Source: UTCHB3 sp002050155 (lineage in GTDB: Bacteria; Bacteroidota; Ignavibacteria; Ignavibacteriales; Ignavibacteriaceae). Taken from it: DNA of 64,000 nt. The notes under the pieces are model-generated. The model had not been told where the DNA came from. It ran no database searches and saw only the letters and a program-made list of their open reading frames with translations. The stretch spans positions 434,001 through 498,000 of the forward strand of contig CP129491.1 in the NCBI GenBank assembly GCA_030584105.1, read 5' to 3'. Shown here piece by piece: positions 8,535 through 16,027 of the stretch; position 1 is the stretch's first letter, and the number at the start of each line of letters is the position of its first letter. A program made the translations under genes and the position numbers.

Positions 8535-9535
8535 AAAAAATTGCAGTTGTATTGTTGAATATGGGTGGTCCCGACAGTATAGAGGCGTTGGAGCCGTTTT
8601 TAAGAAACCTTTTTAGTGATCCCGATATTTTTAAGATTCCGGTTGCGCAGAAATTTTTTGCGAAAATCATCGCTCGGAAACGGGCACCGAAAGTTGCAAA
8701 AGAGTATGAACTGATTGGCGGTAAATCGCCAATAAACGAGTGGACTGAACTTCAAAGGCAAATGTTGGAGGAAGAATTAAGAGCAAATTTTTACTCCGGA
8801 AATACACCCAAAGAAACCGGTTTTGATTCTGCGAAAACAGATGTTTTCGTTGCAATGCGTTACTGGAAACCGTTCACGGATGTGACGGCGGAAAAAGTTG
8901 CCAAAGGCAATTATGATAAGGTGATACTCTTGCCGTTGTACCCCCATTACTCAATAACCACTTCCGGTTCTTCTTTCAACGAGTGGAGCAGAGTTTACAA
9001 AGGCGACACTTCCAAAGTTGAGGTAATCAGAAATTACTTCGATCACCCCACCTACATAAAAGCGCTCAACGAACGGATTGATGAAGCACTTCTGAAATGG
9101 AGCGAAGAAAAACGGGGCGGCGTGAACATTTTGTTCAGTGCACACGGCACGCCGGTGAGTTTGGTGAAAAACGGAGACCCCTACAGCAAAGAGATTAAAG
9201 TTACCATGGAAGAAGTGATGAAACAGCGGGGTTATTCGCATAAATATCACCTTTCTTTTCAGAGCAAGGTGGGGCCCGTTAAATGGCTGACGCCCGCAAC
9301 CGATGTGAAACTAATGGAGCTTGGCGCCGCAGGAGTTAAAGATGTGTTGGTTGTGCCGATCAGTTTCGTTTCAGACCATGTTGAGACATCTTTCGAGTTG
9401 GATATTGAGTACCGCCACAACGCTGAAGAAGCAAAAATTGAGAATTATATCGTGATGACCGGGCTGAATGATTCTAAAACTTTTGTGAAATGCCTGGCAG
9501 AGTTGGTGACACAGCGGTTGAAAACAGAAGGTTGA
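8531..9535 (+). CDS. hemH: Ferrochelatase
   Basis: This enzyme inserts Fe2+ into protoporphyrin IX to make protoheme, on the cytoplasmic side of the inner membrane. The 334-residue protein starts AVVLLNMGGPDS as expected. Catalytic His205 lies in LFSAHGTP and the conserved Glu285 in SDHVETSFELDIEYR. FQSKVGPVKWLTPAT is also diagnostic. The start is a TTG at 8531, chosen because the encoded MKKIAVVLLNMGGP aligns with family starts and a purine-rich ribosome site precedes it. The last 16 codons are imperfectly repeated 71 bp downstream. Confidence 0.96.
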   Translation: MKKIAVVLLNMGGPDSIEALEPFLRNLFSDPDIFKIPVAQKFFAKIIARKRAPKVAKEYELIGGKSPINEWTELQRQMLEEELRANFYSGNTPKETGFDSAKTDVFVAMRYWKPFTDVTAEKVAKGNYDKVILLPLYPHYSITTSGSSFNEWSRVYKGDTSKVEVIRNYFDHPTYIKALNERIDEALLKWSEEKRGGVNILFSAHGTPVSLVKNGDPYSKEIKVTMEEVMKQRGYSHKYHLSFQSKVGPVKWLTPATDVKLMELGAAGVKDVLVVPISFVSDHVETSFELDIEYRHNAEEAKIENYIVMTGLNDSKTFVKCLAELVTQRLKTEG

Positions 9536-9606
9536 AAGTTTTCGTGTAGATTAAAGTTAAATCTTTTGCCGGGTTGGTGAGAGCACGGTTGAAAACAGAA
9601 GGTTGA
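9488..9606 (+). repeat. Duplication of the 3' end of hemH, 71-bp offset
   Basis: The last 48 nt of hemH (9488-9535, encoding LVTQRLKTEG and stop) recur at 9559-9606 with about 79% identity, including a perfect 21-nt core (9515-9535 and 9586-9606). The second copy would encode LVRARLKTEG and stop but is not in frame with a start. Shorter GGTTGAAA-type echoes continue to about 9710. The rest of the 234-bp gap before hemG holds nothing else I can support. Confidence 0.8.
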
Positions 9607-9769
9607 AGTTCAGAAAGTTAAAATTCAACCGGTTGAAAGTTTAAAAGATAGAAGTTCAAAAGGTTAGGTTCCATGGTTGAAATTCAAAAAGTTGAACACA
9701 AGAAACTAAACCAAAAGTCAAAAAACAACATCAAAAACAAAATCAGGTAACTGAAAAGACGAAACGACG

Positions 9770-11320
9770 ATGAAAAAAGTAATAATTCTTGGTTCGGGAA
9801 TCTCCGGTTTAGCTGCAGCACATTGGTTACACAAAGCGGGAATTGATTTTACGATATTAGAATCGCGTTCTGTGCCCGGTGGTTCCATCAGAACCGAGCG
9901 GGAGGGTGGCTATCTGTTTGATTTTGGCCCCAATTCCGGTTTGGAAACCACGCCCTTTATCCGTGAGATGGTTACTGATCTTGGTTTAGATAACGAGATG
10001 ATATATGCCAACGAGGCATCGAACAAGCGATATATACTTAAGAATGGTGAATTGTTGCCGTTGCCTATGTCGGTCGGTGGGTTTTTAAAGACAAAGCTTT
10101 TCTCATTGCGGGGAAAATTGCGGGTGTTGAAAGAGCCTTTCGTTGGTAAATCAAGTGACGGTTACAACCAAAGTTTGGGTGAGTTTGTAACCCGTCGTTT
10201 GGGTAAAGAGTTTCTTGAAAATGTAATTGACCCGTTTGTTTCGGGTGTGTTTGCAGGCGACCCAATGAAGCTTAGCGTGAAATCAGCCTTCCCGAAATTA
10301 TATCGATTGGAGGAGGTTTACGGTGGTTTGGTGAAGGGAATGATCGGCGGCGCAAAGGAAAGAAAAGCCGCCAAAAAGAGGAATGAAGAATCCAAGCAAA
10401 GTGCTAAGATGTTCTCTTTTCGTTCGGGATTGGGAGTGTTACCGGAGAAAATTGTGTCACAGTTTCCGGATAAAGTAGTTTATAACTCGCGGGTGAAGAA
10501 AATTTCGAAAACAGATGGGGGTTGGTCGGTAGTTTATGAGAAAATTTCATCTCATGCAGAAATTAATGGTGCTGAAAAAAGTGGGGGTGAACAGGCAGGT
10601 GATGAACGGGTATCTAAGCGAGCCGAAATTAATGGTGCTGAAAAAAGTGGGGGTGAACAGGCAGGTGATGAACGGGTATCTAAGCGAGCAGAAATTGATG
10701 GTGCTGAAATCAGGAGAGAAGAAATTACAGTAGAGTGTAGCGTATTGCTTTCCACTTTGCCGGCACATGATTCAGCGGGGGTATTTGAAGAATTTGACCC
10801 GGTTCTGGCGCAACACTTCCGCGAAATTTACCATCCGCCGGTTAAAGTTTTGTTTGTTGCATTTAACCGTTCGGATATTGGCAGGGCATTGGATGGTTTC
10901 GGGTTTTTGATTCCGGGAAAAGAGAAGAAAATTTTTCTGGGTGCGATATGGAGTTCTGTGATTTTTGAAAATCGTTGCGGTGATGACCGGGCTGCGTTCA
11001 CGATTTTCATCGGTGGGGCGAAAAATCCCGATGTTTTCAGCAGATATGGTGATAGATTGGATGAAGAGGTCATCTCCGAATTCAAGAAGATTATGAAAAT
11101 AGAAAAAGAACCGGTTTTCAGGAAATCAGTTATGTGGGAAAGAGCAATTCCGCAGTATAACTTAGGCTATAACCTCCATGATGAGTATTTTGAAAAAACG
11201 GAATCTGAGAACCCGGGTTTATTCTTCAGTGGAAATTACAGAGGCGGCATTTCGATAGGGGATTGCTTTAAAAATTCCAAACCAACAGCAGAAAAAATTA
11301 TTGAGTTTTTGAAGAAATAG
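9770..11320 (+). CDS. hemG: Protoporphyrinogen oxidase, HemY type, with internal repeat insertion
   Basis: This FAD enzyme oxidises protoporphyrinogen IX to protoporphyrin IX. The N-terminus has the dinucleotide-binding motif ILGSGISGLAAAHWL (G8, G10, G13) and ESRSVPGG. FDFGPNSG, DPFVSGVFAGDP and the C-terminal GLFFSGNYRGGISIGDC are typical of HemY-type oxidases. The protein has 516 residues, longer than the usual 440-480. The excess is a hydrophilic insertion from about residue 255 to 325 built from a 22-residue repeat (positions 263-284, 285-306 and a partial third). The insertion sits between the VVYNSRVKKIS strand and LLSTLPAHDSA, a surface position, so the fold may tolerate it. The symbol hemG is used here for the step; hemY is the family name. 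Confidence 0.93.
   Translation: MKKVIILGSGISGLAAAHWLHKAGIDFTILESRSVPGGSIRTEREGGYLFDFGPNSGLETTPFIREMVTDLGLDNEMIYANEASNKRYILKNGELLPLPMSVGGFLKTKLFSLRGKLRVLKEPFVGKSSDGYNQSLGEFVTRRLGKEFLENVIDPFVSGVFAGDPMKLSVKSAFPKLYRLEEVYGGLVKGMIGGAKERKAAKKRNEESKQSAKMFSFRSGLGVLPEKIVSQFPDKVVYNSRVKKISKTDGGWSVVYEKISSHAEINGAEKSGGEQAGDERVSKRAEINGAEKSGGEQAGDERVSKRAEIDGAEIRREEITVECSVLLSTLPAHDSAGVFEEFDPVLAQHFREIYHPPVKVLFVAFNRSDIGRALDGFGFLIPGKEKKIFLGAIWSSVIFENRCGDDRAAFTIFIGGAKNPDVFSRYGDRLDEEVISEFKKIMKIEKEPVFRKSVMWERAIPQYNLGYNLHDEYFEKTESENPGLFFSGNYRGGISIGDCFKNSKPTAEKIIEFLKK
10556..10711 (+). repeat. In-frame 66-bp tandem duplication inside hemG
   Basis: Copies at 10556-10621 and 10622-10687 differ at a single third-position base. 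A partial third copy begins at 10688 and decays after about 24 bases. The unit is 22 codons, so the frame is kept. Near-identity of copies 1 and 2 shows the duplication is recent or homogenised. Confidence 0.95.
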
Positions 11321-11452
11321 CACCCTCCCTCCCAAAAGCACTTTTTCAAAAGGTTCTTCACTGAAGCAGCAGTACCATCAAAAGCCCTTTTCTGAAGCAG
11401 CAGCCAGCAAAAAGAGTCTTTTCAAAAAAGCACCCTCCCTCCCAAAAGCACT
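11319..11452 (+). repeat. 24-bp direct repeats after hemG
   Basis: AGCACCCTCCCTCCCAAAAG plus CACT occurs at 11319-11342, overlapping the hemG stop codon, and again at 11429-11452 (offset 110 bp). Between them CTGAAGCAGCAG is repeated at 11361-11372 and 11392-11403. The remainder of the 283-bp gap up to the regulator is AT-rich and contains the operator at 11569. Confidence 0.8.
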
Positions 11453-11568
11453 ACTTCAAAACAAAAGACCCTCAAAGAATCTGCACTTCCTACAAAAACA
11501 AAAAAAACAAAAAAAATAATTTTTAGGTGGAAAAAATTTGCACAGAATAAAAGTTTTGTTTAATTTTA

Positions 11569-11589
11569 ATCGTTTCAAATTTTTGAAAT
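11569..11589 (+). promoter_or_regulatory. Operator-like palindrome upstream of the GbsR/MarR-type regulator
   Basis: The first 20 bases (11569-11588) are identical to the palindrome at 12323-12346, with a core of TTTCAAA, two Ts, TTTGAAA. It ends 15 nt before the ATG of the regulator gene, so binding would block transcription or translation start. This suggests autoregulation. The outer right arm is imperfect in this copy. Confidence 0.65.
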
Positions 11590-11603
11590 ATTAAAAACCG
11601 AAA

Positions 11604-12098
11604 ATGACAGACAGAGCAGACATAAAAAAAGAGATGATAACGCGTTATGGCGACGCATACAGAGCCTTTGGACTCAATAAATTGATGGGTCACATTGTGG
11701 CTTTGTTGATATTCAGCCCGCAACCAATTTCATTAGATGATATTTGCAAAGAATTAGGCAGAAGTAAGGGGCCTGTCAGCCAGATATTAAAACGCTTACG
11801 CGACCGAAAGCTGATAAGAAAAGCCTTGTACACCGAAAATAATCGTAAAGATTACTATGAAATAGAGCCTGAAATTTTCGAAAATGCGTTTTTAAATAAC
11901 TTTGCGTTGATTAAGAACAATACAAAGATTGCCGGTGTGCTTCAGGAAATGGTAAATAAGGCAAAGTTTAAGAATAACGACACTACAAAACTCAGAATCG
12001 AAGAAATGGAGAGGTTCTATAAGCTGATGGAGGTCCATTTCCAAAATTTCCTGAATGAGTGGGAAGAGGAAAAGAAGTCGATTTATTCCGAAGTATAA
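11604..12098 (+). CDS. GbsR/MarR-type winged-helix transcriptional regulator
   Basis: This 164-residue protein has a winged helix-turn-helix in residues about 15-75: GLNKLMGHIVALLIFSPQ, then PISLDDICKELGRSKGPVSQ, LKRLRDRKLIRKA and a wing. The C-terminal half is helical and probably dimerises. The layout matches the GbsR branch of the MarR superfamily, which often controls uptake or synthesis of osmoprotectants and other small molecules. Two matching palindromes flank the gene, one just before it and one before the downstream operon. The likely role is repression of itself and of the FabG/KAS III-like/symporter/ligase genes; the ligand could be an acyl compound handled by them. That is inference. 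Confidence 0.8.
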   Translation: MTDRADIKKEMITRYGDAYRAFGLNKLMGHIVALLIFSPQPISLDDICKELGRSKGPVSQILKRLRDRKLIRKALYTENNRKDYYEIEPEIFENAFLNNFALIKNNTKIAGVLQEMVNKAKFKNNDTTKLRIEEMERFYKLMEVHFQNFLNEWEEEKKSIYSEV

Positions 12099-12137
12099 TG
12101 CTGAATCTCTGAAGTGCTGCACTATTGCAAAGCATTG

Positions 12138-12306
12138 AACTGAAACACGGAATCGAAACACGAAACTGAAACACAAGAGTAAAACACAGACCTGAAACAC
12201 AGGATTTACGCAGAGAAATAAAACATAGAACTGAAGTACAGAATCGGAAGACGGCGTTAAAGCACGGAACTGATACACAGAAATAAAATATAAAAGCAGA
12301 GCACAG
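12138..12306 (+). repeat. 13-bp tandem repeat array (13 units)
   Basis: Thirteen contiguous units of exactly 13 bp run from 12138 to 12306, consensus AACTGAAACACAG, with no indels but many substitutions. The array lies between the regulator gene and the second operator at 12323. Because 13 is not a multiple of three and all frames contain substitutions, it is not coding. The remaining 443-bp gap (12099-12541) also holds the operator and a possible small ORF. Confidence 0.9.
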
Positions 12307-12322
12307 GTAAAATTTTACATTT

Positions 12323-12346
12323 ATCGTTTCAAATTTTTGAAACGAT
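12323..12346 (+). promoter_or_regulatory. Perfect 24-bp operator palindrome
   Basis: ATCGTTTCAAA (12323-12333) and TTTGAAACGAT (12336-12346) form a perfect 11-bp inverted repeat around two Ts. Twenty bases are identical to the site before the regulator gene at 11569. It lies about 200 bp upstream of the FabG-like gene and probably binds the GbsR/MarR-type protein. Confidence 0.7.
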
Positions 12347-12500
12347 GCAAAAATTGATTGGTTGGTTGAGAATCCCGATTTTGGGAGTTAATTTCAAGGG
12401 GATGGAATTGGAAGAAGAAATAAATTTCCGTTACTGTGATGCGGGTTGTTCCTCAGCCGGCAGATGGGATTGGAAAAAAGTTAAAAATTATTCAAATTAG
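12345..12500 (+). CDS. Possible 51-residue small ORF
   Basis: An ATG at 12345 opens 51 codons to the TAG at 12498-12500, giving MQKLIGWLRIPILGV at the start and CDAGCSSAGRWDW near the end. The ATG overlaps the right arm of the operator palindrome, so there is no room for a ribosome site. An internal ATG at about 12402, after CAAGGGG, is an alternative. It could be chance or a gene remnant. No family is recognised. Confidence 0.2.
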   Translation: MQKLIGWLRIPILGVNFKGMELEEEINFRYCDAGCSSAGRWDWKKVKNYSN

Positions 12501-12541
12501 TTAGAACCGAAAAAGAATAAACAAATTCTACGGAGAAGTAA

Positions 12542-13285
12542 ATGAAAAGATTAGAAAATAAACGAATAATCGTAACCGGTGGTGCAAGAGGAATTGGCAA
12601 AGCTGCAGTATTAAAATTTATTAAAGAGGGTGCGTCGGTTGCTATCTGGGATGTGAACGAAGAACTTGGGGGAGCCTTAGTGAATGAAATTACCACAAGC
12701 GGCGGTAAAGCGGTGTTCTTCAAAGTTGATGTTACTGATCTTGACTCAACAACAGCAACTGCAGTTAAAACCGCCGAAGCACTCGGCGGAATAGATGTTC
12801 TGGTAAACAACGCAGGTATCACCCGTGACGCAAGCCTCGCCAAAATGACTGCCGAACAGTGGAAACAGGTTATTGATGTAAACCTTACGGGCGTATTCAA
12901 CTGCACAAAAGCGGTGATGGGGTATATGGTTGAGCAAGGTTCGGGCAAGATCATCAACACTTCCTCCGTAGTTGGTTTGTACGGTAATTTTGGTCAGACA
13001 AACTATGTCGCCACAAAGTCGGGCGTTATCGGTATGACCAAAGTATGGGCAAGGGAATTAGGCAGAAAAGGGATTTGCGTGAACGCTGTTGCACCGGGCT
13101 TCATTGCAACGGAAATGGTGGATACAATTCCCGAGAAGGTGATAAACATGTTGATCGAAAAAACACCGCTTGGCAGATTAGGCTCGCCCGAAGATATTGC
13201 GAACGCATATCTTTTCCTTGCGTCGGACGATTCGAACTTCGTTAACGGCACCGTCCTCAGTGTCGATGGCGGCTTGGTTATGTAG
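12542..13285 (+). CDS. fabG: SDR-family 3-oxoacyl-[ACP]/acetoacetyl-CoA reductase (FabG-like)
   Basis: This is an NAD(P)H-dependent reductase of 3-oxoacyl thioesters. The 247-residue length is typical. Visible motifs are the cofactor loop VTGGARGIGK (residues 11-20), NNAG (89-92), active-site Ser141/142, Tyr155 and Lys159 in SSVVGLYGNFGQTNYVATK, and the C-terminal VLSVDGGLVM. GGAG before the ATG fits a ribosome site. Its place beside a KAS III-like gene and an acyl-CoA ligase suggests a specialised acyl pathway rather than housekeeping fatty acid synthesis, but substrate cannot be read from sequence. Confidence 0.88.
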   Translation: MKRLENKRIIVTGGARGIGKAAVLKFIKEGASVAIWDVNEELGGALVNEITTSGGKAVFFKVDVTDLDSTTATAVKTAEALGGIDVLVNNAGITRDASLAKMTAEQWKQVIDVNLTGVFNCTKAVMGYMVEQGSGKIINTSSVVGLYGNFGQTNYVATKSGVIGMTKVWARELGRKGICVNAVAPGFIATEMVDTIPEKVINMLIEKTPLGRLGSPEDIANAYLFLASDDSNFVNGTVLSVDGGLVM

Positions 13286-13450
13286 CTCCGGCGAAAACCA
13301 AAATTGAATTAAAAACAGCCGGAATATTGAAAAATATACCCAAAAAAAAAGGATATATAAAACGCAAAGCAAGCTCAAAGAAGCAGCACGCAAAAAAAAG
13401 CAGCAACTCAAAAAAGCTGCAGGCTTAAAAAACAAGCATAATTAAAAAAG

Positions 13451-14494
13451 ATGGCAGAAACAGTTGGTATGACGGAAAATAAAGCAGAAAAAGAAAAAAT
13501 AACCGGTAAAAGAAGAGCAAAAATAACAGGGATTGGCGCCTATGCACCCGAGAAAGTGGTGCCAAACTCATATTTCAACGAAATTCTCGGAGAGGATGTT
13601 GATACCTGGCTGCGCGAAAACCTGACAATCAGAGAGAGACGCTGGAGTTCGGGCGATGAATCTACTGCCGACCTAAGTGAAAAAGCAGCAAAAGCCGCAA
13701 TTTCCGATGCCGGCATTTCACCGGAGGATATTAATTTAATAATTCTTGCTACAGATACCCCCGAGTTCATTTCACCTTCTACTTCTTCGGTGGTCCAATA
13801 CAGGCTGGGTGCTGTAAACGCGGGAACATTCGACATAAACACTGCGTGTGCAGGCTTTGTTACTGCGCTTAACACCGCCTCAAAATTTATAGCGGGCGAC
13901 CCCGATATGAAAAATGTTCTCGTTATCGGCGCATACAACATGAGCAAATATTTAGACCTTCACGATAAAAAAACTGTAACCTTGTTTGCTGACGGTGCCG
14001 GTGCGGTTGTGCTTTCACCTTCGGTAGAAGGGGATGGTTTCCTCAACGGCGAGCTTTACACCGAAGGGCAATATAACGAGTGGATGGGGATTTATGCCGG
14101 TGGCACAAAATACCCCGTAAACGCAGAAGTTGTTGCGAAAAAAGACCATCTTTTGAAGTTTGTGAAGAAATTTCCGAAAGAACTGAATCCTGAAATCTGG
14201 ACGAAAATGGTGAAAACTGCCTGTGAAAAAGAGGGGAAAACACCCGATGAAATTGGGCGATACTTCTTTACTCAGATTAACATCAATTCAATTTGGCAAA
14301 CACTTGATAATCTCGGTGTAAACCGGGATAAGGGTGAAGCGATAATGTCAACTTACGGCTACACCGGTTCGGCGTGCATTCCGATGGCGCTTAACGAAGC
14401 ATACAAAGCCGGCAGAATAAAACGAGGTGACCTGTTGATGTTTGTCGGGTCAGGTGGCGGACTGGCGTTCGCTTCAGCATTGGTTAAATTTTAA
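13451..14494 (+). CDS. KAS III (FabH)-like thiolase-fold protein with altered active site
   Basis: This 347-residue protein aligns along its length with 3-oxoacyl-ACP synthase III: ITGIGAYAPEKVVPN, DINTACAGF with nucleophile Cys133, LFADGAGAVVLS, and a C-terminal GSGGGLAFASALVKF. In E. coli FabH the triad is Cys112, His244 (in PHQAN) and Asn274 (in HGNTS). Here the equivalents read FTQIN and YGYTG, so His is Thr274 and Asn is Tyr304. Decarboxylative condensation needs His and Asn, so this may be an acyltransferase or acyl-sensing relative. The 22-residue N-terminal extension is charged. It follows fabG by 165 bp; that gap is A-rich with degenerate GCAGC/CTCAAA repeats. Confidence 0.8.
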   Translation: MAETVGMTENKAEKEKITGKRRAKITGIGAYAPEKVVPNSYFNEILGEDVDTWLRENLTIRERRWSSGDESTADLSEKAAKAAISDAGISPEDINLIILATDTPEFISPSTSSVVQYRLGAVNAGTFDINTACAGFVTALNTASKFIAGDPDMKNVLVIGAYNMSKYLDLHDKKTVTLFADGAGAVVLSPSVEGDGFLNGELYTEGQYNEWMGIYAGGTKYPVNAEVVAKKDHLLKFVKKFPKELNPEIWTKMVKTACEKEGKTPDEIGRYFFTQININSIWQTLDNLGVNRDKGEAIMSTYGYTGSACIPMALNEAYKAGRIKRGDLLMFVGSGGGLAFASALVKF

Positions 14495-14512
14495 CGACGG
14501 AGACCAAACAAA

Positions 14513-16027
14513 ATGGGAAGTGGTGCAAGCAGTTTAGTTTTAGCCGGTTGGGTGTTAATTATCGTTTACATGGCGATAACACTTTTCTTCGTGATTCGTG
14601 GCGCACTGAAGGTTAAAACAATTGATGACTACACTGTTGGGAATGTTAACTTCCCGCCGTGGACTATCGGCTTTGCGCTTGCTGCTTCGATGACGAGTGC
14701 CGCTACTTTTGTTATTAACCCCGGTTTAGTGGCTAACTACGGAATCAGCGGGTTTATTTCTTACGGGCTTGTATATCCTGCAGCAGCGATGATTTCTTTG
14801 GTTGTGCTTACCATTGGGTTCCGGAAGTTTGGTTCATCGGTAAAAGCGGGTACTTTGGCTCAGTGGATGGGAAAAAGATATGAAAGCAAAGGATACGAGC
14901 TGTTTTTTGCATTTTTATCGTTGTTGTTGCTCACTTTTATAGTGCTGATTGCGGTCGGGTTAACCAAAGTAATCGCTCAAACACTTGCCGTGCCGGAGTT
15001 GTATGTCTTAATCGCCACAGTATTGTTTATTTTTGGCTATATGATGTTTGGAGGCGCCAATTCGATGGTTTACACGAATACGGTTCAGGCGATAATAATG
15101 TTGGTGGTTGCGCTGATTATGCTCGGTTCAGGGTACCATTATTTCGACGACGGAATTGGCGGTTTCATTAATAAATTGGGGAAGATTGATACAAAGTTGG
15201 TCTCGCTTTACAACGATTCGAGTTTCCTTTTTCGTGATTTTTTTGAAATTTTTATAGCTCAGATAGTGATCGGGATTGCGATAGTATGCCAACCGCACAT
15301 AATTACCAAATCCCTTTTGATAAAAGACCCAAAGGGTGTTAAATCTTATCTGATAAGTGGTGTAATAGTACAGACGATTTTTTTCTTAGTGGTGTTTGTC
15401 GGTTTATACGCTCGGCTGCAATTCCCTGATTTAACATTAAACGGGCAACCTCTTAAAAACGACGGAATAATTCCGGCTTATGTAACAACAGTTTTCCCTG
15501 TTTTTGTATCGTTGATTGTTGTGTTGGGGTTAATTTCCGCGGGTGTTTCAACATTGGAGGGGTTGGTACAGTCGCTTTCCACATCGGTAACTCAGGATTT
15601 GATAAAGCCGATATTTTTTAACAAAATAGCGAAAAAAGAGCCGACTGCAAAGCAACTGATGGTAACGAACAAGATAGTGATCGGTATTTTGGCGGTTGTT
15701 GCAATATTGATGTCTTACGATCAGTTGGTGAACCCAAAACTAAGCGTTGCAATTTTTGCGCAGAACGGCGTTTACGCATATTTTTCGGCTGCGTTTGTGC
15801 CGATTATATTCGGAATGTTTTTGAAAAATGTAAAATCAACCACCGTTATTGTTGCTTCCGTAATTGCAATTTCTGTTCATTTTATAATGTATTACGGAAA
15901 ACTGACGGTGCCCTTTACGGTGGCAACGGGTGAAAACCCCGGCGTAGCTGCTGCAGTTGCAATTGTTTTATCCGTCGTGGCTGGGTTGGCAATTCATTTC
16001 AGCACAAGGGAAAGAGTAGCACAGTGA
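14513..16027 (+). CDS. Sodium:solute symporter (SSS family)
   Basis: This 504-residue inner-membrane transporter has about 13 hydrophobic segments. The SSS signatures are visible in the first third: DDYTVGNVNFPPWTIGFALAASMTSAATF and GLVYPAAAMISLVVL. The substrate cannot be assigned; its position between a KAS III-like gene and an acyl-CoA ligase suggests a carboxylate taken up with Na+ and then activated as a CoA thioester. It starts 18 bp after the previous stop, so the two are probably co-transcribed. Its C-terminus FSTRERVAQ is repeated twice in degraded form in the 71-bp array that follows. Confidence 0.9.
   Translation: MGSGASSLVLAGWVLIIVYMAITLFFVIRGALKVKTIDDYTVGNVNFPPWTIGFALAASMTSAATFVINPGLVANYGISGFISYGLVYPAAAMISLVVLTIGFRKFGSSVKAGTLAQWMGKRYESKGYELFFAFLSLLLLTFIVLIAVGLTKVIAQTLAVPELYVLIATVLFIFGYMMFGGANSMVYTNTVQAIIMLVVALIMLGSGYHYFDDGIGGFINKLGKIDTKLVSLYNDSSFLFRDFFEIFIAQIVIGIAIVCQPHIITKSLLIKDPKGVKSYLISGVIVQTIFFLVVFVGLYARLQFPDLTLNGQPLKNDGIIPAYVTTVFPVFVSLIVVLGLISAGVSTLEGLVQSLSTSVTQDLIKPIFFNKIAKKEPTAKQLMVTNKIVIGILAVVAILMSYDQLVNPKLSVAIFAQNGVYAYFSAAFVPIIFGMFLKNVKSTTVIVASVIAISVHFIMYYGKLTVPFTVATGENPGVAAAVAIVLSVVAGLAIHFSTRERVAQ

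Noticed and set aside
10536..10768. Open frames on both strands inside the hemG repeat
   Set aside because: They are shadows of the 66-bp duplication in hemG and lack ribosome sites.
11892..12278. Minus-strand open frames through the 13-bp array
   Set aside because: A short array keeps several frames open by chance; there is no ribosome site and the residues simply follow the repeat.
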